Positions 10,255 through 21,529 of a DNA stretch of 64,000 bases are shown piece by piece. The first letter of the stretch is position 1; each line of letters begins with the position of its first letter. The stretch is from Cycas panzhihuaensis (Eukaryota > Cycadophyta), in contig CM041465.1 of the NCBI GenBank assembly GCA_023213395.1, positions 197,415,741 through 197,479,740 on the forward strand. Direction: 5' to 3'. The notes under the pieces were generated by a model that was given only the letters and a program-made list of their open reading frames with translations, was not told where the DNA came from and made no database searches. The position numbers and the translations under genes were made by a program.

Positions 10255-11160
10255 ATAAGTGACTAGTGATCGACTATTTAAGCTAGTCATTCCTCCAATG
10301 GATAATTATTCATTAAAAGCCTCTACTAAACTTGGAAGTGACACTTAGTATTTGGTTATCTAAGCTATAGTAGATTATCTCTAATGAAAAGAATGGAAAT
10401 TGTTGAAGGTGTGCCTACTATTGAAGGAAATAAAAAAAATATGTGAAGGGTATCTACTTGGAAAGCAACATAGAGAGAGCTTTCCAGATAATATCTATAG
10501 AGCACAAGGTCCCCTCCAATTAGTATACATAGATTTGTATGGCCCTATGGATGTACCGTCACTTGGAGGAGCTAAATATTTCATGATGTTCATTGATGAC
10601 TTTACCATGAAAACTTGGATATATTTTCTAAAGTTTAAATTAGATACCTATTAATGTTTTGTTGATTTTAAATCCTTTATGGAAAAATAAAGTAGACATA
10701 AGATCCTCTCCCTTAGATCAAACAATGGGGTCAAGAATTCACCTCAAATAAATTCAAAGATTTTTGTATCCATCATGGCTTAAGGTGACAATATATCAAT
10801 CCATATACTCTACAATAGAATAGAGTAGCTGAAAGGATGAATATAACCATTGTTGAGATGGCAAGGTGCATGCTTCAGGACAAATAACTTAGATATAAAT
10901 TTTGGATAGAAGTCATACTCATAATTGTTTATCTATTAAATAAGTGTAACACTAAGACTCTTAGGTGGGTTACACCAAAATAGGCTTAAATTGGACATAA
11001 GTCAAGTATTCAATACTTAAAAATCTTCAGTTATCTAGCATTTACTCATATACCAGAGTAAAAGTGAACGAAACTAGATAATAAATATATTAAATGTATT
11101 TATAGAATATTGTGATTCAAGTAGATCTTATAAATTATTTAACCCTAAGGAAAAGAAGAT
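10255..11160 (+). pseudogene. Element C pre-integrase and integrase remnant
   Basis: Cys-Glu-Gly-Tyr-Leu-Leu-Gly-Lys-Gln-His near 10,440 is the second half of the pre-integrase zinc site; Cys-Glu-Gly-Cys is expected, so one Cys is now Tyr. Then Tyr-Ile-Asp-Leu-Tyr-Gly-Pro-Met near 10,525 holds the first catalytic Asp, and Met-Phe-Ile-Asp-Asp-Phe near 10,590 the conserved block after it. Ser-Asn-Asn-Gly-Val near 10,720 replaces Ser-Asp-Asn-Gly-Gly, losing the second catalytic Asp. Asn-Arg-Val-Ala-Glu-Arg near 10,820 holds the catalytic Glu. About 250 bp are continuously open; the rest is broken. Confidence 0.75.
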
Positions 11161-11499
11161 AATGATGAGTAGAGATATTATCTTCAAAGAGGATGATTAT
11201 TATATAGTAGATATTGAAAAAGACAAAGGGAAGAATATTATAACAGAGTTTGATTCACATCCTACATCAACAAATATGCATTCAAATATGCCAGCTCAAT
11301 ATGAATCAAGTCCTAATGAGTTTGGATCTTTCACATCCAATCAAAATGTTCCAAAGTAGGTACAAAGACAATATGACCTAGCGAATATGCTTGATAACAA
11401 CTTTGAAAGATGATCTACATGTTCGAATAAGGTCAACTTCTCTCTAATGAGCAAAGTCATAGACTCGAATAAGCCTTACATCTTTAAAAAGTCTAATAC

Positions 11500-12420
11500 A
11501 AAATAGGAATGGTAGAATATAATGCAAGAGGAGTACAATGCCTTAGTCAAGAATGACACATGGGAACTAGTTGATCTCCCTCCAAACAAATCAGTAATTA
11601 GCACCAAATGGGTTTACAAAATAAAATTTAGATTTGATGGCTCTATCGATAAGCATAAAGTAAGGCTAATAGTTAAAGGGTATGCTCAAATCGAAGGAAT
11701 GGACTATAATGAAACATTTGCTCCTGCAACCTAAATGGAAATAGTACGTCTTATGTTAAGTCTTGCTACACAAAAAGGATAGATTATCCAACAAATGGAT
11801 GTCAAAAGTGCCTTCCTAAATGGATACATAGAAGAGGAGATTTATGTCTAATAACCAAAAAGCTTTAAAGTTAAGAGGAGGGTGGGGGGTAAATAAGGTA
11901 TACAAACTTAAGAAAGCCTTGTATGGATTAAAATAAGCACTTAGAGCTTGGTACTCTAGGATAGATAAATATTTTAGAGACAAAGGGTTCTATCAAAGTT
12001 AATCAGATCCTAACTTGTATATAAAGATTGAAGGAGACTCAATACTTATTATGGCAGTATGTGTTGATGACTTAGTCTACACTAGAAAGGACTCCCAATT
12101 ATCATACAAGTTTAAAGATGACATGTGCAAAGAATTCAAGATGATAGATTTAGGCCTTATGCATTATTTCCTAGGTTTGGAAGTATGCAAGACAAAAATA
12201 GGATATTTGTATATCAAAGGAAAAATATACACTAGATCTACTTCAAAAGTTTAAGATGAATAATTACAAGGCATTGGCTACACTAGTAAAACTTGGAATA
12301 AAGTTATCCAAGCTCAATGATTTTGCATCAGTTGATCCTATACTTTATAGGCAAATGATTGGTAGTTTAATCTACTTAATATCAATTTATCTTAATATTT
12401 TGCATTCAGTAAGCATGGTA
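11500..12420 (+). pseudogene. Element C reverse transcriptase remnant
   Basis: Glu-Glu-Tyr-Asn-Ala-Leu then Thr-Trp-Glu-Leu-Val begins at 11,528 and stays open to a stop at about 11,732, where Trp or Arg is expected. Gln-Met-Asp-Val-Lys-Ser-Ala-Phe-Leu-Asn-Gly follows near 11,790. Cys-Val-Asp-Asp (active site, usually Tyr-Val-Asp-Asp) is at 12,060-12,071 in a 240-bp open stretch. The end, with Val-Asp-Pro...Tyr-Arg-Gln-Met-Ile-Gly, is near 12,330-12,365. A frameshift lies near 11,880 in a G-rich patch. Confidence 0.85.
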
Positions 12421-12439
12421 TCTAGCTTTACATAAGAAC

Positions 12440-12985
12440 CTAAGACAACACATTAGAAAGTGGCAAAGAGAATACTTCAATATCTAAAAGGCACAATTGG
12501 TTATGGGTTACATTACAAGTCCTTGACAGATTTTAGGTTAATTGGCTATACATGTTAAGACTGGGTAAGTTGTATTGATGATAAGAAATCTACATCTGGT
12601 TATACTTTCAACATAGGATCAACATCAATTGCTTAGAGACTAAGAAGTAAAACATGGTTTCCTTATCTACTATAAAAGTAGAGTATAAATAAATAATAGG
12701 AGGAGCATGTGAAATAGTTTGGCTATATCGATTACTCCATGACTTACAAATGAAATAGGATGGACCTACATATATGATATATGATAATCAAAGTACAATT
12801 GAAATGATACATAATCTAGTGTTTCATGGACGAATGAAGCATACTGAAACATAACATCACTTTATTAGGGAATTAGTACAAGCAAGTAAGATTGAATTGG
12901 TTTGTTGTAACATAGATGAATAGGTTACAAACATCTTCACTAAGGATCTTGGTAGAATCAAGTTTTACAAATTCTGAGACAAGCT
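12440..12985 (+). pseudogene. Element C RNase H remnant
   Basis: Tyr-Leu-Lys-Gly-Thr-Ile-Gly-Tyr-Gly-Leu near 12,480-12,510 leads into RNase H. The Ser-Thr-Ser-Gly-Tyr block lies near 12,590, Tyr-Asp-Asn-Gln-Ser-Thr-Ile near 12,780, and Ile-Phe-Thr-Lys-Asp-Leu, the usual C-terminal copia phrase, near 12,930-12,950. The Leu-Ser-Thr region near 12,660 is shifted. It is inactive because of multiple stops. Confidence 0.75.
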
Positions 12986-13010
12986 TAGAGTCATCCCTAA
13001 TAAACATTAT

Positions 13011-13240
13011 GGGGAAGAATGATAGAATGATTTCATTAGGGCAATGTGGTAGCATTGAGAGGTATGTAGCTAACTCTAGCCACCCTAGCCAACCCATTCC
13101 CTAATTATTTTAACGGTATTTATTAACACTAAACATCGATAAACATTAGGATAGCCCAATGACCCCACTATTTAAATGAGCCTCATGGCCCAAAGATGCT
13201 TCTCGACATTACCAATATTTTATAGAAATTTTTATTGATC
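13011..13240 (+). repeat. Element C polypurine tract and start of 3' LTR
   Basis: ggggaagaa (13,011-13,019) precedes TGATAGAATG at 13,020, the expected LTR start. A possible TATA signal, ctatttaaatgag, is near 13,170. Element F has a matching tract, the complement of 59,245-59,254. The LTR right end was not identified; 13,240 is a guess. Confidence 0.5.
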
Positions 13241-14221
13241 ATTTCATAATGTTAACCTTATAATCATTATTTTGCTCTGCCCTTAAGCCAAGAATGGAAG
13301 TTATAGCCTTCTCTTTGTAGGTCTAACTTCTAATGATAGATGTGTAATAGTTGTTTAATAGAATCAATTTCTTTATGTAAGGTAAATGTCAAATCAAAGG
13401 ATACTTACCAAACTCTGATAATGGAAGTGCTTAGTCTCATAGGCCTATTGATAAACCTCTTTTTAGCAATTTATAATAAGTAGCTTTGTGGCACTAACCT
13501 CTAACCATTGCACTACAAGAATTTAGTAATCATCTGGTTTCTTATTCTAGGTAAGGTAAGGAAACCTATAAGGGTTCTCTGATATATTTGAGGGTATACA
13601 CAAGACTAATTCTATAACTAAGTTCTATCTGAGGCTCGGTTCAACAAACTTGACTAAATTCCTTTACGTAAGGGTAGAAAAGCCATAATACACTTAGCCT
13701 AAGATGGCATATCATTGTGATATTTATAGACCCCTAGTATAGGGTCTTTACATTTCTAAGATGGGTAGTTGCTAAATAGAGTTATCTACTCGTGAAGATA
13801 GAGGGAGAGAACAAATAGGGTAGTTGTAAAATAGCATAATCTACTTTTAAACTAGAATTGAAAAGACTAAAATTGAAATTGAAAGAAAGTATTATAAGAG
13901 AAAGGTTACGAGTATCACCAAAGGAAAAAAAGAAAAATTTTCCTCTTTTACCTCTTAAATATCTCTATAGAATTATCGAACCTTACTCTTAAGAAGGGAA
14001 ATAATGATTAATAATCCTTTATAAGAAATCTCTGACCCTTAAATAGACAAAAGATGGTCTCTCTTTAATACTCCTATTGGCATCTCTAATGGTCCTGCAT
14101 ATCATTGGAGGATTTATTGACCCACACATAAAACATAATAGTTAATATTAGCATTTAACCCTTTGGTAGTTTCCACATGCTAGTGCCTCCTTCCACTTAA
14201 GAGATGGAGAAATATTACACC
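13240..14221. other. Intergenic stretch
   Basis: No gene, LTR end or repeat recognised. Some of it may belong to the C LTR. Confidence 0.4.
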
Positions 14222-17200
14222 TAATAAAGAAGAGGTTTGCACCTATTGTAAGTCCTTAAATTTATGGGCTAGCATCCTTGTTTACTTAATTAGGTTGTCC
14301 ATTATTTATATATAGTCAAAATTACACATTAGTTGCATTAGAATTATATGTCACTTGCTCTTTTACTTTATTTAAGGAGTATGGTCTTTTTTCCACTAAA
14401 GACGAGGGATAATTTTCTTTCTACCTAGGCATTATTAGTAGATAAGAGAGATTATCTTATGTCTTTAGGTGTTAAGTCTCCAATATATGTTTTGAGTAGG
14501 TAGTTGAAGGGTGCCTATCCTCACCATGTATTTACACATGGGATATGAATAATTGAGTGAGTTTCATCTACCTTATTAAGAGTAGTTGCTTTATCTTCTT
14601 CACCCTTTATAAGCTTAAGGTTTATTGGAATTAGATATGGGTACTACTAGGTCACCCTCATACCTGTGTAAGTGCCATTACTAGTATTGATGAGCCTCTA
14701 CCAACTTATCCATGAGTGAATCTATCATATAGTCTTAATTGTTTTAGATCTCTCACTCTGGGTAGTCCTTTCTTTAATTCTTTAGATCAAGTTTGTTCTT
14801 TTAGGGTTAAGTAGGAGTCTGGGTTACATTAGATCAGACAACCTAGGAGGGTTTAGTTGTATATGATAGGTATATAGCTATATAGGAGTTATACGAATTT
14901 GTGCTCGATTGACCCTTCACAATATAAGGGCCCTTCGTGTGTTGGTTGGCACTTATAAGGATATTAATTATTACTTGATTGATCTTATCTCAAGCTATTA
15001 TTAGTTAGCTTTAAGTTCATGTCAATTGGTTGATGCATGATTATCTCATTTGCCTTCTTGCATCACATCTTTTATATGTTTGTTAGTTGTTTTTAGATTT
15101 TATTTTCCCCTTTCTATTTCCACTTTTTCTAACACGTCACACACACCTACATATTGCCCTTAGCCTAGTCAATTAAAATAAAATATTATCTTCCCCACAC
15201 CTTGCTTATAAGAGATGCACCAACACCCCATAGAGGGCATATTTTTATTCCCCCTCACCCTTTCAACCATTCCATAATTGTGTCTTTCATGTCCTCTTCT
15301 CGCACATATCCATGCTTATTTTCTTAAGTAAATACCTATGTATTTTTCTCTAAATAGTGATTGTGCATGATCAAGGTCCTGTAGATGTATGTTAGTGTTT
15401 CTTCACAAAATATATAAAAAGAACTATATATTTCCTTATTCCTAAGTTTTAAGTTAGGAAAAAAATAAATATTTTAGTTTAGTAGCTCCCAAAAGCATTA
15501 TTGTCATTTATAGGAAAAAGAAAGCATCTACAAGCATGGCCTATTAAATTATATCCCCTAAAAATAGTAAACATGCATAATCAACAATGTTTGCAAAATG
15601 TGGTTTGGTTTAGACACCTAATCACATGTAAAATAAGAAATATATATTAATAATATAATTACTAAAATTAAATTAAGGTCCATAACCACAATTGTACAAG
15701 TTGGACATTGTGGGGGCCACATAAGTGTTAGTTTTAGAGAGGAAGATTTTCCCTATAATAGAGAGAATATTCTTATTCAAATTAAGAATATCCTTTATGC
15801 ATTGTATAAAAGTAGTAATAATGATATATTATAATAATATAATAAGATATTCAATCAATAAAATAGAAAAATAACACATAAAAATATTCTTACAATAATA
15901 GAATTTGAAATACTTCTCATAAATAAATTTTATGAAAATTAAAATTTTAAGCTACTCTCACTACCATCTAAAAGAGATTAGATACATTCAACTCAAAAGT
16001 TAACATAATAAATAATATAGTTGACAAAATAGATTTCAAGTTATACAAGCTCTTTATGAAATTAGAATAAAAATCCAAACTAATAACAAAGAAAGTATTA
16101 AGGATACTTTATATATATGGGGTTTAGGAAAGCATACTGATATAAATTTTCACTAAAAAAAAAGTTTAATAAATAAACAAAGAAGCACAAGTGGTAAAGC
16201 TATAAAGTATATACCTATAGCTACAAATAGTAAAAGCTTAATATCATCTCCAAATCTATTTATACTAGCTCTAAAAGATCAACCTAGTTAAGTAACAAAA
16301 CTTAGTGATAAGAATAAGCCAATTAGTGGAAGTTAGATAACTTGAAAAATGGATATTGCACCTCCCTTAGTCAATAAATGTTCAGCTAATAGAAGACAAT
16401 ATGAGTATAAGCTTAGTCAACCATCTTCATACGTAGATATGGATAATAATTAGAAGGCTTTAGAAAAAATACCTTTGCATGGAAACAAAAATGATAATTA
16501 GAGAATTCAAAAGAAATATAGTTCCTCTTCCACCCTCAATTCTAAGAGCATAGTTATAAGTTCACAAACAAATTGTGACAAATAATAATTTGACACAAGA
16601 ATACCTAACCAACTATTTCTATCATAGATTGAAAGATCTAATGGTAAGTTATCTCTAGAAACAAACCATAAAAAGTAATATTATATACATAATATACTTA
16701 AAGAAATACTCATAGATCTATTCCTCAAATCCATGATAAAGGACTAAAAAGGTCAAACAAAGATAGTAGCATAGATAAGAAGTCACAAGAGAAAGATATT
16801 ATAATATTATCTCCTTAGGACTATCCAACCATTATATTTCCATGATGTTTTCTTACTAAAATCATCATCACTATCCCTTTTATCCATTTCAATATTAAAG
16901 GAATTTCATTAGATGTATTTATATTTCATATTTAGAGTATAATAGAAAATTGACCAAAATGTTAAGAAATTAAAGCCTATATACATAATTATTATTAGCT
17001 AACTCCCTTCTCAATGATCCAAATATTACTTTGCATTAAATCTCTTTAGTTATCTAATCATAATTTTGGTAGAATATCCTCTAAAAAATCTTAACAATAG
17101 TCTAAAATGTAGGTAAATATACCATGATTCTCTCACATATCTAAAAGTGACATCAAACTCAAAGACAACAATCTATAATACCATGGTTTAATAAATGATT

Positions 17201-17348
17201 GGATGGAAACTAGGAAAAGAATCTCTTGAATTATATGTTAAACACTTCTTTTATAATATAAACCAACATGTAAATTTAGTATATCTATATGATATTATAC
17301 TACATTCTCAAGGTTTGTTCCATTCAAGTAGTCTTTGAGGATAGAACC
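14222..17348. repeat. 4.3 kb repeated unit, copy 1, left part
   Basis: From the phrase agaagaggtttgcaccta at about 14,226, the sequence runs parallel to 26,322-29,455 with a nearly constant offset of about 12,100 bases. Examples are gtcacacacacctaca near 15,137 and 27,243, and agggtattaaggatac-like phrases near 16,100 and 28,210. Copies differ by many transitions and small indels. The unit stops at 17,348, where element D is inserted. A long stretch at about 16,000-17,300 reads partly open in several frames, but I recognise no protein. It may be the 5' LTR and leader of a large retroelement. Confidence 0.85.
17344..17348. repeat. Element D target-site duplication, left
   Basis: gaacc; the right copy at 23,469-23,473 is aaacc. 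The undisturbed site in copy 2 of the repeated unit reads gaaaac followed by tttaagagg near 29,451-29,464, supporting a 5-bp duplication with one later change. Confidence 0.8.
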
Positions 17349-17704
17349 TATTAATATGGCAGTTGATTGTTAAGCCACTAAGTTAATGTTAATGTGGTTT
17401 AACTAAGGTGATTAAGTAAAAAGGTGCAAATTATTTAGAGGGTTACAACTCTAAGAGGGTAAAACCTCTTGGAAGAGTATAAAAGCCTTGAGCCCTTGTG
17501 TATTCAATGTGTTAAGCAATCATGCAATAATCAATGTGATCCATTAAGGATCCTTTTATGGTGGGTTTTTTCTCAAAATGGTTTTTCTACGTAAATCTTA
17601 TATACTATGCATCTATTTTCTATGTATGTATTTATTTGCTTACTATGTATGGTTAAAGATTCTATGGATGGGAACATACTTATATGATTTCATATTCCCA
17701 AATA
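17349..17704 (+). repeat. Element D 5' LTR
   Basis: 356 bp matching 23,120-23,468 along its full length. It starts TATTAATATGG where the 3' copy keeps TGTTAATATGG, and ends at aaata right before the primer binding site. A TATA box (tataaaag) is at 17,478-17,485. The gtgggtttt...ggtttttctacg phrase near 17,560-17,595 is typical of copia LTR 3' parts. Confidence 0.92.
17478..17485 (+). promoter_or_regulatory. TATA box in element D 5' LTR
   Basis: tataaaag, conserved in the 3' LTR at 23,249-23,256. It would direct element transcription. Confidence 0.75.
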
Positions 17705-17717
17705 TGGTATCTGAGCC
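17705..17717 (+). other. Element D primer binding site
   Basis: tggtatctgagcc directly after the LTR is one base from tggtatcagagcc, the complement of the 3' end of initiator methionine tRNA, the usual copia primer. Confidence 0.9.
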
Positions 17718-19069
17718 ATAGGGTCTTACATAGCTGAAGCCTAATGTTGAGTAGAGCAGTGAGATCATCAGTTGTTGGGTGAAGCCATCAAACCCAGGAC
17801 TTGTCCTAAGGATCCATTATCTCTAGCAATGTGCAGAAGTAGACACAATAGATCAGTGGTGGTTGGAGTAGTAAAAATCACCATTCAATAGAATATAAGT
17901 ATTTATTGGAGTTAATAATTAGATGTGAAGGCCATATTTATGGTATGAGTTAGCTCGTGTGAGGCCATCCATAGTAGGTTGATAATTTGTAATGGTGATT
18001 CAACCTAGTAGAGCACGTATTGATGGTGATTCGGCAACAGTAAAGATAACCTCACTTGTGTACATATAAATTAGGTTACTCACTCATTAAAACACCATAA
18101 AATTCAATAAAATAGGCCTATTCTTCTACTATTTACTATCAAATCATCTTTTCACACCCATGGACAATATTAGAGCTTGTTATTTATGGTTTTCTATCTA
18201 TATATATGTACTGGACTAATGTATAGCAATACTATGAGTTGATCTTAATATCAAAAGTTGTTTATTGATTGTGGCATCCTTAGTTGAGTGTGAGTCTTCT
18301 TATCACAGTTATATTCATGATTTAAACCCAAAATAGTAGTATTAACATTAGTTGGACTTTAGAATACTGTGGCTAGTCTATATAAAGGGATTATAACCAG
18401 TCAGATAATGTGTACAGTTTGATCAAAGTTAGACAGACCCACGCACGTCAGTTTAGCCTGTGCACTTCACGTGAGTGCTGGAAACTTATAAAGTGAATTA
18501 TGGATGCCTTTTTGGATATTAATGGATGCGTATACCATAGTCTACATTCGATTATATCCAAAATATATCTAGCGTATATCTTTTTTACTAATATTTGACA
18601 TGTGCATCAAGTGAAGAGCCACAAGACATTGTTAAAAGTCACAATTGATAAAATATACAATTTGGTATATTCCCTTCAATAGAATTTTATAAAAGTGACT
18701 CTTAAACCATTGATATATTATATTTACCTATTGTGAGATTATTTGGAGAATCCTTGAGTCATTTTGAGCATAGATCAAGGAGTTTTTTGGTGGTTGAGAC
18801 TTAGAGACTATGCATTTCTACCTTGTGAATCTATCTCTATTCTTAGAGCAAATTTTGAAGTGACTAAAGGGTACTTTTCGGCACTTTCAAGATCATTTAA
18901 AGGTATTTTTAAGTCATTTATAAAGGGAGAACAATTGGTAACTCACTTAACGCGTGTATTATCAGTGTTTGGTGCCCTTTTGAGGGTGCCCTTGAGCTAG
19001 AGAAGGACATAGGGGTGTTTTTTTGTCTAGAAAATAATCATTTTGGTGTTGTTTATTGTATATTGAAGC
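17718..19069 (+). other. Element D untranslated leader
   Basis: About 1.35 kb between primer binding site and gag. A 237-bp open stretch at 18,764-19,000 (about 78 codons, with Phe-Trp-Trp near the start) matches nothing I know and is probably chance. The leader differs from the gag-proximal block shared by elements E and F. Confidence 0.6.
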
Positions 19070-19930
19070 TTGTTTCTCAAGATGGAGTGCCTTATACCCG
19101 AGGTTATCTTCAACGGTAATAATTTTAGCAAGTGGAAGGCTAGTATGGAGCTTATTTTAATGATGAACCAACTTTGGGGTATCACTAAGGCTAAGGTGGA
19201 CATGATTCCACAAGATCATAAAGAGTGTGTTCATCTTGAAGAGAAGAAATTTATGGTAATGGGATTATTGAAATTGTTACTAGTGCTAGACTAGAGAGCT
19301 TTTGTTCACAATCTAGACCAACCTGATGAAATATGGATAAAATTGTGTGAAACCTTTGAGAAGAAGAAGATGAATAAACATCTTACCTTGAGGTTAGAGT
19401 TACTCAATTCATATGTGGAAGATGAGAACAACATCAACTACTACCTAAATAAGATCACAGACTTAAAGAACAAGCTAGAAGGACTAAAGTAGAACTCCAT
19501 TGATGATGCCTTACTATTTGTAATAATCATATCAAAGCTACCAACTATGTTTGCTACTTTCTTGACAATTTATGATAAAGATGAGGTGATGGAGGTAAAA
19601 ACATTTGATAAGCTTGAAAACCTAATTTTAATAGAGGATGTTAAGCTTAAACATCATAGTATACTTAGAGGTTCTAAATCAAGTCGGACCTTAGCCATGA
19701 AGACTCAAAGGAAGGAGTCCCATAAGGAGGAGAAGATTATATAGAGGTTAGGAGAAAGTTCACAAGACAAGAAGAAGTTCAATGGAAAATACAATTACTA
19801 TAAGAAGGATGGTCGCGGAGAGAAGAACTATTGATTCAAAAGATATGACATGTATAAAGTAAATCAGGATGATAAAGGGAAAGCATTAGTACTTACTATA
19901 TCCAAGAAAAAACCTTATCAGTTAAGTCAG
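19070..19930 (+). pseudogene. Element D gag
   Basis: Starts at Met 19,070 or 19,082. The N-terminus has Phe-Asn-Gly-Asn-Asn-Phe-x-Lys-Trp-Lys, typical of copia gag (UBN2/DUF4219-type start), then Leu-Trp-Gly near 19,170. A stop at 19,292 interrupts it. The middle has Leu-Asn-x-Tyr near 19,405 and Asp-Asp-Ala-Leu-Leu near 19,503. The zinc knuckle near 19,779-19,840 has lost its cysteines: Tyr-Asn-Tyr-Tyr-Lys-Lys-Asp-Gly, ending Asn-Tyr-stop. Cys to Tyr is a G-to-A change, fitting deamination on the other strand. Confidence 0.85.
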
Positions 19931-20240
19931 ATCAGAGATATTTTTGGGTGCTTAACTTTGGAGCATAGAAGCATATCTCTTACTAGAAGCACAACTTTGA
20001 TATGGTGATAAAAAATCAAAGTGGTACATAAATTGTCCTTGGAGATGCTCATGTTTTGTCAGTGGAATGTATTGGCAAAATATCCATTATAAAAGTTAAG
20101 TTTACTAGGGTATACTATGTACCCAAGATGCAGTTAAACCTTCTTTTAGCCCATATAATCTGTAAACAAGGCATGAAGGTATAGCTTTGCAATGATAAAT
20201 GCCTAATTAAGGATCCAAAGTAGAACTTCTCAGTCATTAC
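19930..20240 (+). pseudogene. Element D aspartic protease remnant
   Basis: Trp-Val-Leu-Asn-Phe-Gly-Ala-stop-x-His near 19,945-19,980 aligns with Trp-x-x-Asp-Ser-Gly-Ala-Ser-x-His. The catalytic Asp is now Asn (G to A). Val-Tyr-Tyr-Val-Pro near 20,110 and Asn-Leu-Leu near 20,135 complete the usual pattern. Inactive. Confidence 0.7.
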
Positions 20241-20268
20241 TACTGGTAAATTTAGGGACAACTTTTAG

Positions 20269-21255
20269 GTGTTTGAGAAATTTCAATCTCAGAAGAAGTC
20301 TTATGCCTTTATTGCTAGCACTGATGACATGAGTAAACTTTGGCATAATCACTTAGGACACCTTAACTATAAGAGAATTTCACTACTTAAAGAGGTTAAT
20401 TTGGTGGAAGGATTAACATTGGTTTCCTGCTTAGAGGGTGTATGTGAAGGGTGTATATATGGTAAGCATCAATACTACCCTTTTGCTTAGGAGAATGTCT
20501 GGAGAGCCAAGGAGAAGTTAGAGCTTGTGCATTCAGATGTAATGGGACCACTCCCTAACCCCTCTATATTAGGAGCTCATTACACCCTTATGTTTGTAGA
20601 TAACTACACTAAGAAGGCCTAGGTCTACTTTCTCAAAAGTAAGTCAAATGTATTTAATAACTTCTGTAACTAGAAAGTGATGGTATAAAATGAATGTGAT
20701 AAGAAGATTAAACTGTTAAGAAGTGATAATGGTAAGAAATACGACAATTATGCATTTAATCAATTCTATCATGATCATGGTATAAAGTAAGAATTTATAG
20801 TCTCGTATAACCCACAATAGAATGGAGTTACTAAATGAAAGAATCATACCATGATGGAGATGGCAAGGTATATGGTGTACACTAAAAACTTACCATCGAT
20901 ATTTTAGGCAAAGGCTATGGTGACTGTTGTCTATATTCTAAATTGGGTACCTACTTAAGTAATTCAAAGCATGACCCCCAAAGAAAAACGGACCAATCAA
21001 ACGGCTATCATTAGCCACTTAAGAACCTTTGGGTGTATTGCATACGCCTACATCCCAGATGATACTCATAAGAAGCTGGATCAGAAGAGTCTAAAGTGCA
21101 TATTCATGGGGTATTATAATGAGAATAAAGCTTACAAACTATGGAATACACAAGGGAAGATGATTGTGGTTAGTCGGGATGTGATGAGTCATCAATATAT
21201 CATACGGAAAGATCATCAGAGGATCCTTTTTTCCTACTACTTCTCTTATTCCTAG
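20269..21255 (+). pseudogene. Element D pre-integrase and integrase remnant
   Basis: Leu-Trp-His-Asn-His-Leu-Gly-His-Leu at 20,338 and Cys-Glu-Gly-Cys-x-Tyr-Gly-Lys at about 20,440 give an intact HHCC zinc region. Val-His-Ser-Asp-Val-Met-Gly-Pro near 20,527 supplies the first catalytic Asp, Arg-Ser-Asp-Asn-Gly-Lys-Lys near 20,720 the second, and Asn-Gly-Val-Thr-Lys near 20,823 has lost the catalytic Glu. The C-terminal block, Phe-Gly-Cys-Ile-Ala-Tyr then Lys-Leu-Asp-x-Lys-Ser-x-Lys-Cys-Ile-Phe-Met-Gly-Tyr, stays open through 20,971-21,255. Confidence 0.88.
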
Positions 21256-21529
21256 ATTCATCAAGTGAAGAGGATGTTGAGCCAGTCGCTAGAACATTTA
21301 AGGAAGCTAGACCAAGTGAGTTGTATAATAGTGAAGAGCTACTGTGAGAAGAAGTACCTCCAACAATGGGTTCTTCTATACCTTTATGGGTAAGGAAGTT
21401 TATCAAAGATTTTGGTATGGCAATGCAAACCCTGACTAATGATAAAAGAATAAGAAGTTAACATGCGATTCAAACTCTACTGGTAGATACAAAAACTCTA
21501 GTGATCCTAATTTATTTGATGAGGCAAAA

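Larger units (their letters stand above)
9655..13240 (+). mobile_element. Ty1/copia element C, 5'-truncated
   Basis: Begins within gag right against the LTR of element A, then continues protease, pre-integrase, integrase, reverse transcriptase, RNase H, polypurine tract and start of a 3' LTR. Motif wording is closest to element F (59,245-64,000, minus strand), for example the Trp-Tyr-Ile...His-Met...Met-Phe-Gly-Asp region and Thr-Trp-Glu-Leu-Val-Asp-Leu-Pro-Pro-Asn-Lys. The 5' half of gag and the 5' LTR were not found upstream of A, so whether A inserted into C or a deletion joined them is open. Confidence 0.8.

Noticed and set aside
15900-17300. Protein-like reading in the repeated unit, considered as an endogenous plant pararetrovirus gene
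   Set aside because: Phrases stay partly open in both copies, but I saw no reverse transcriptase, protease or zinc-knuckle signature, and frames break often. A profile search would decide.
18764-19000. 78-codon frame in the leader of element D
   Set aside because: No match to gag or any known protein; lies in a leader and is probably chance.
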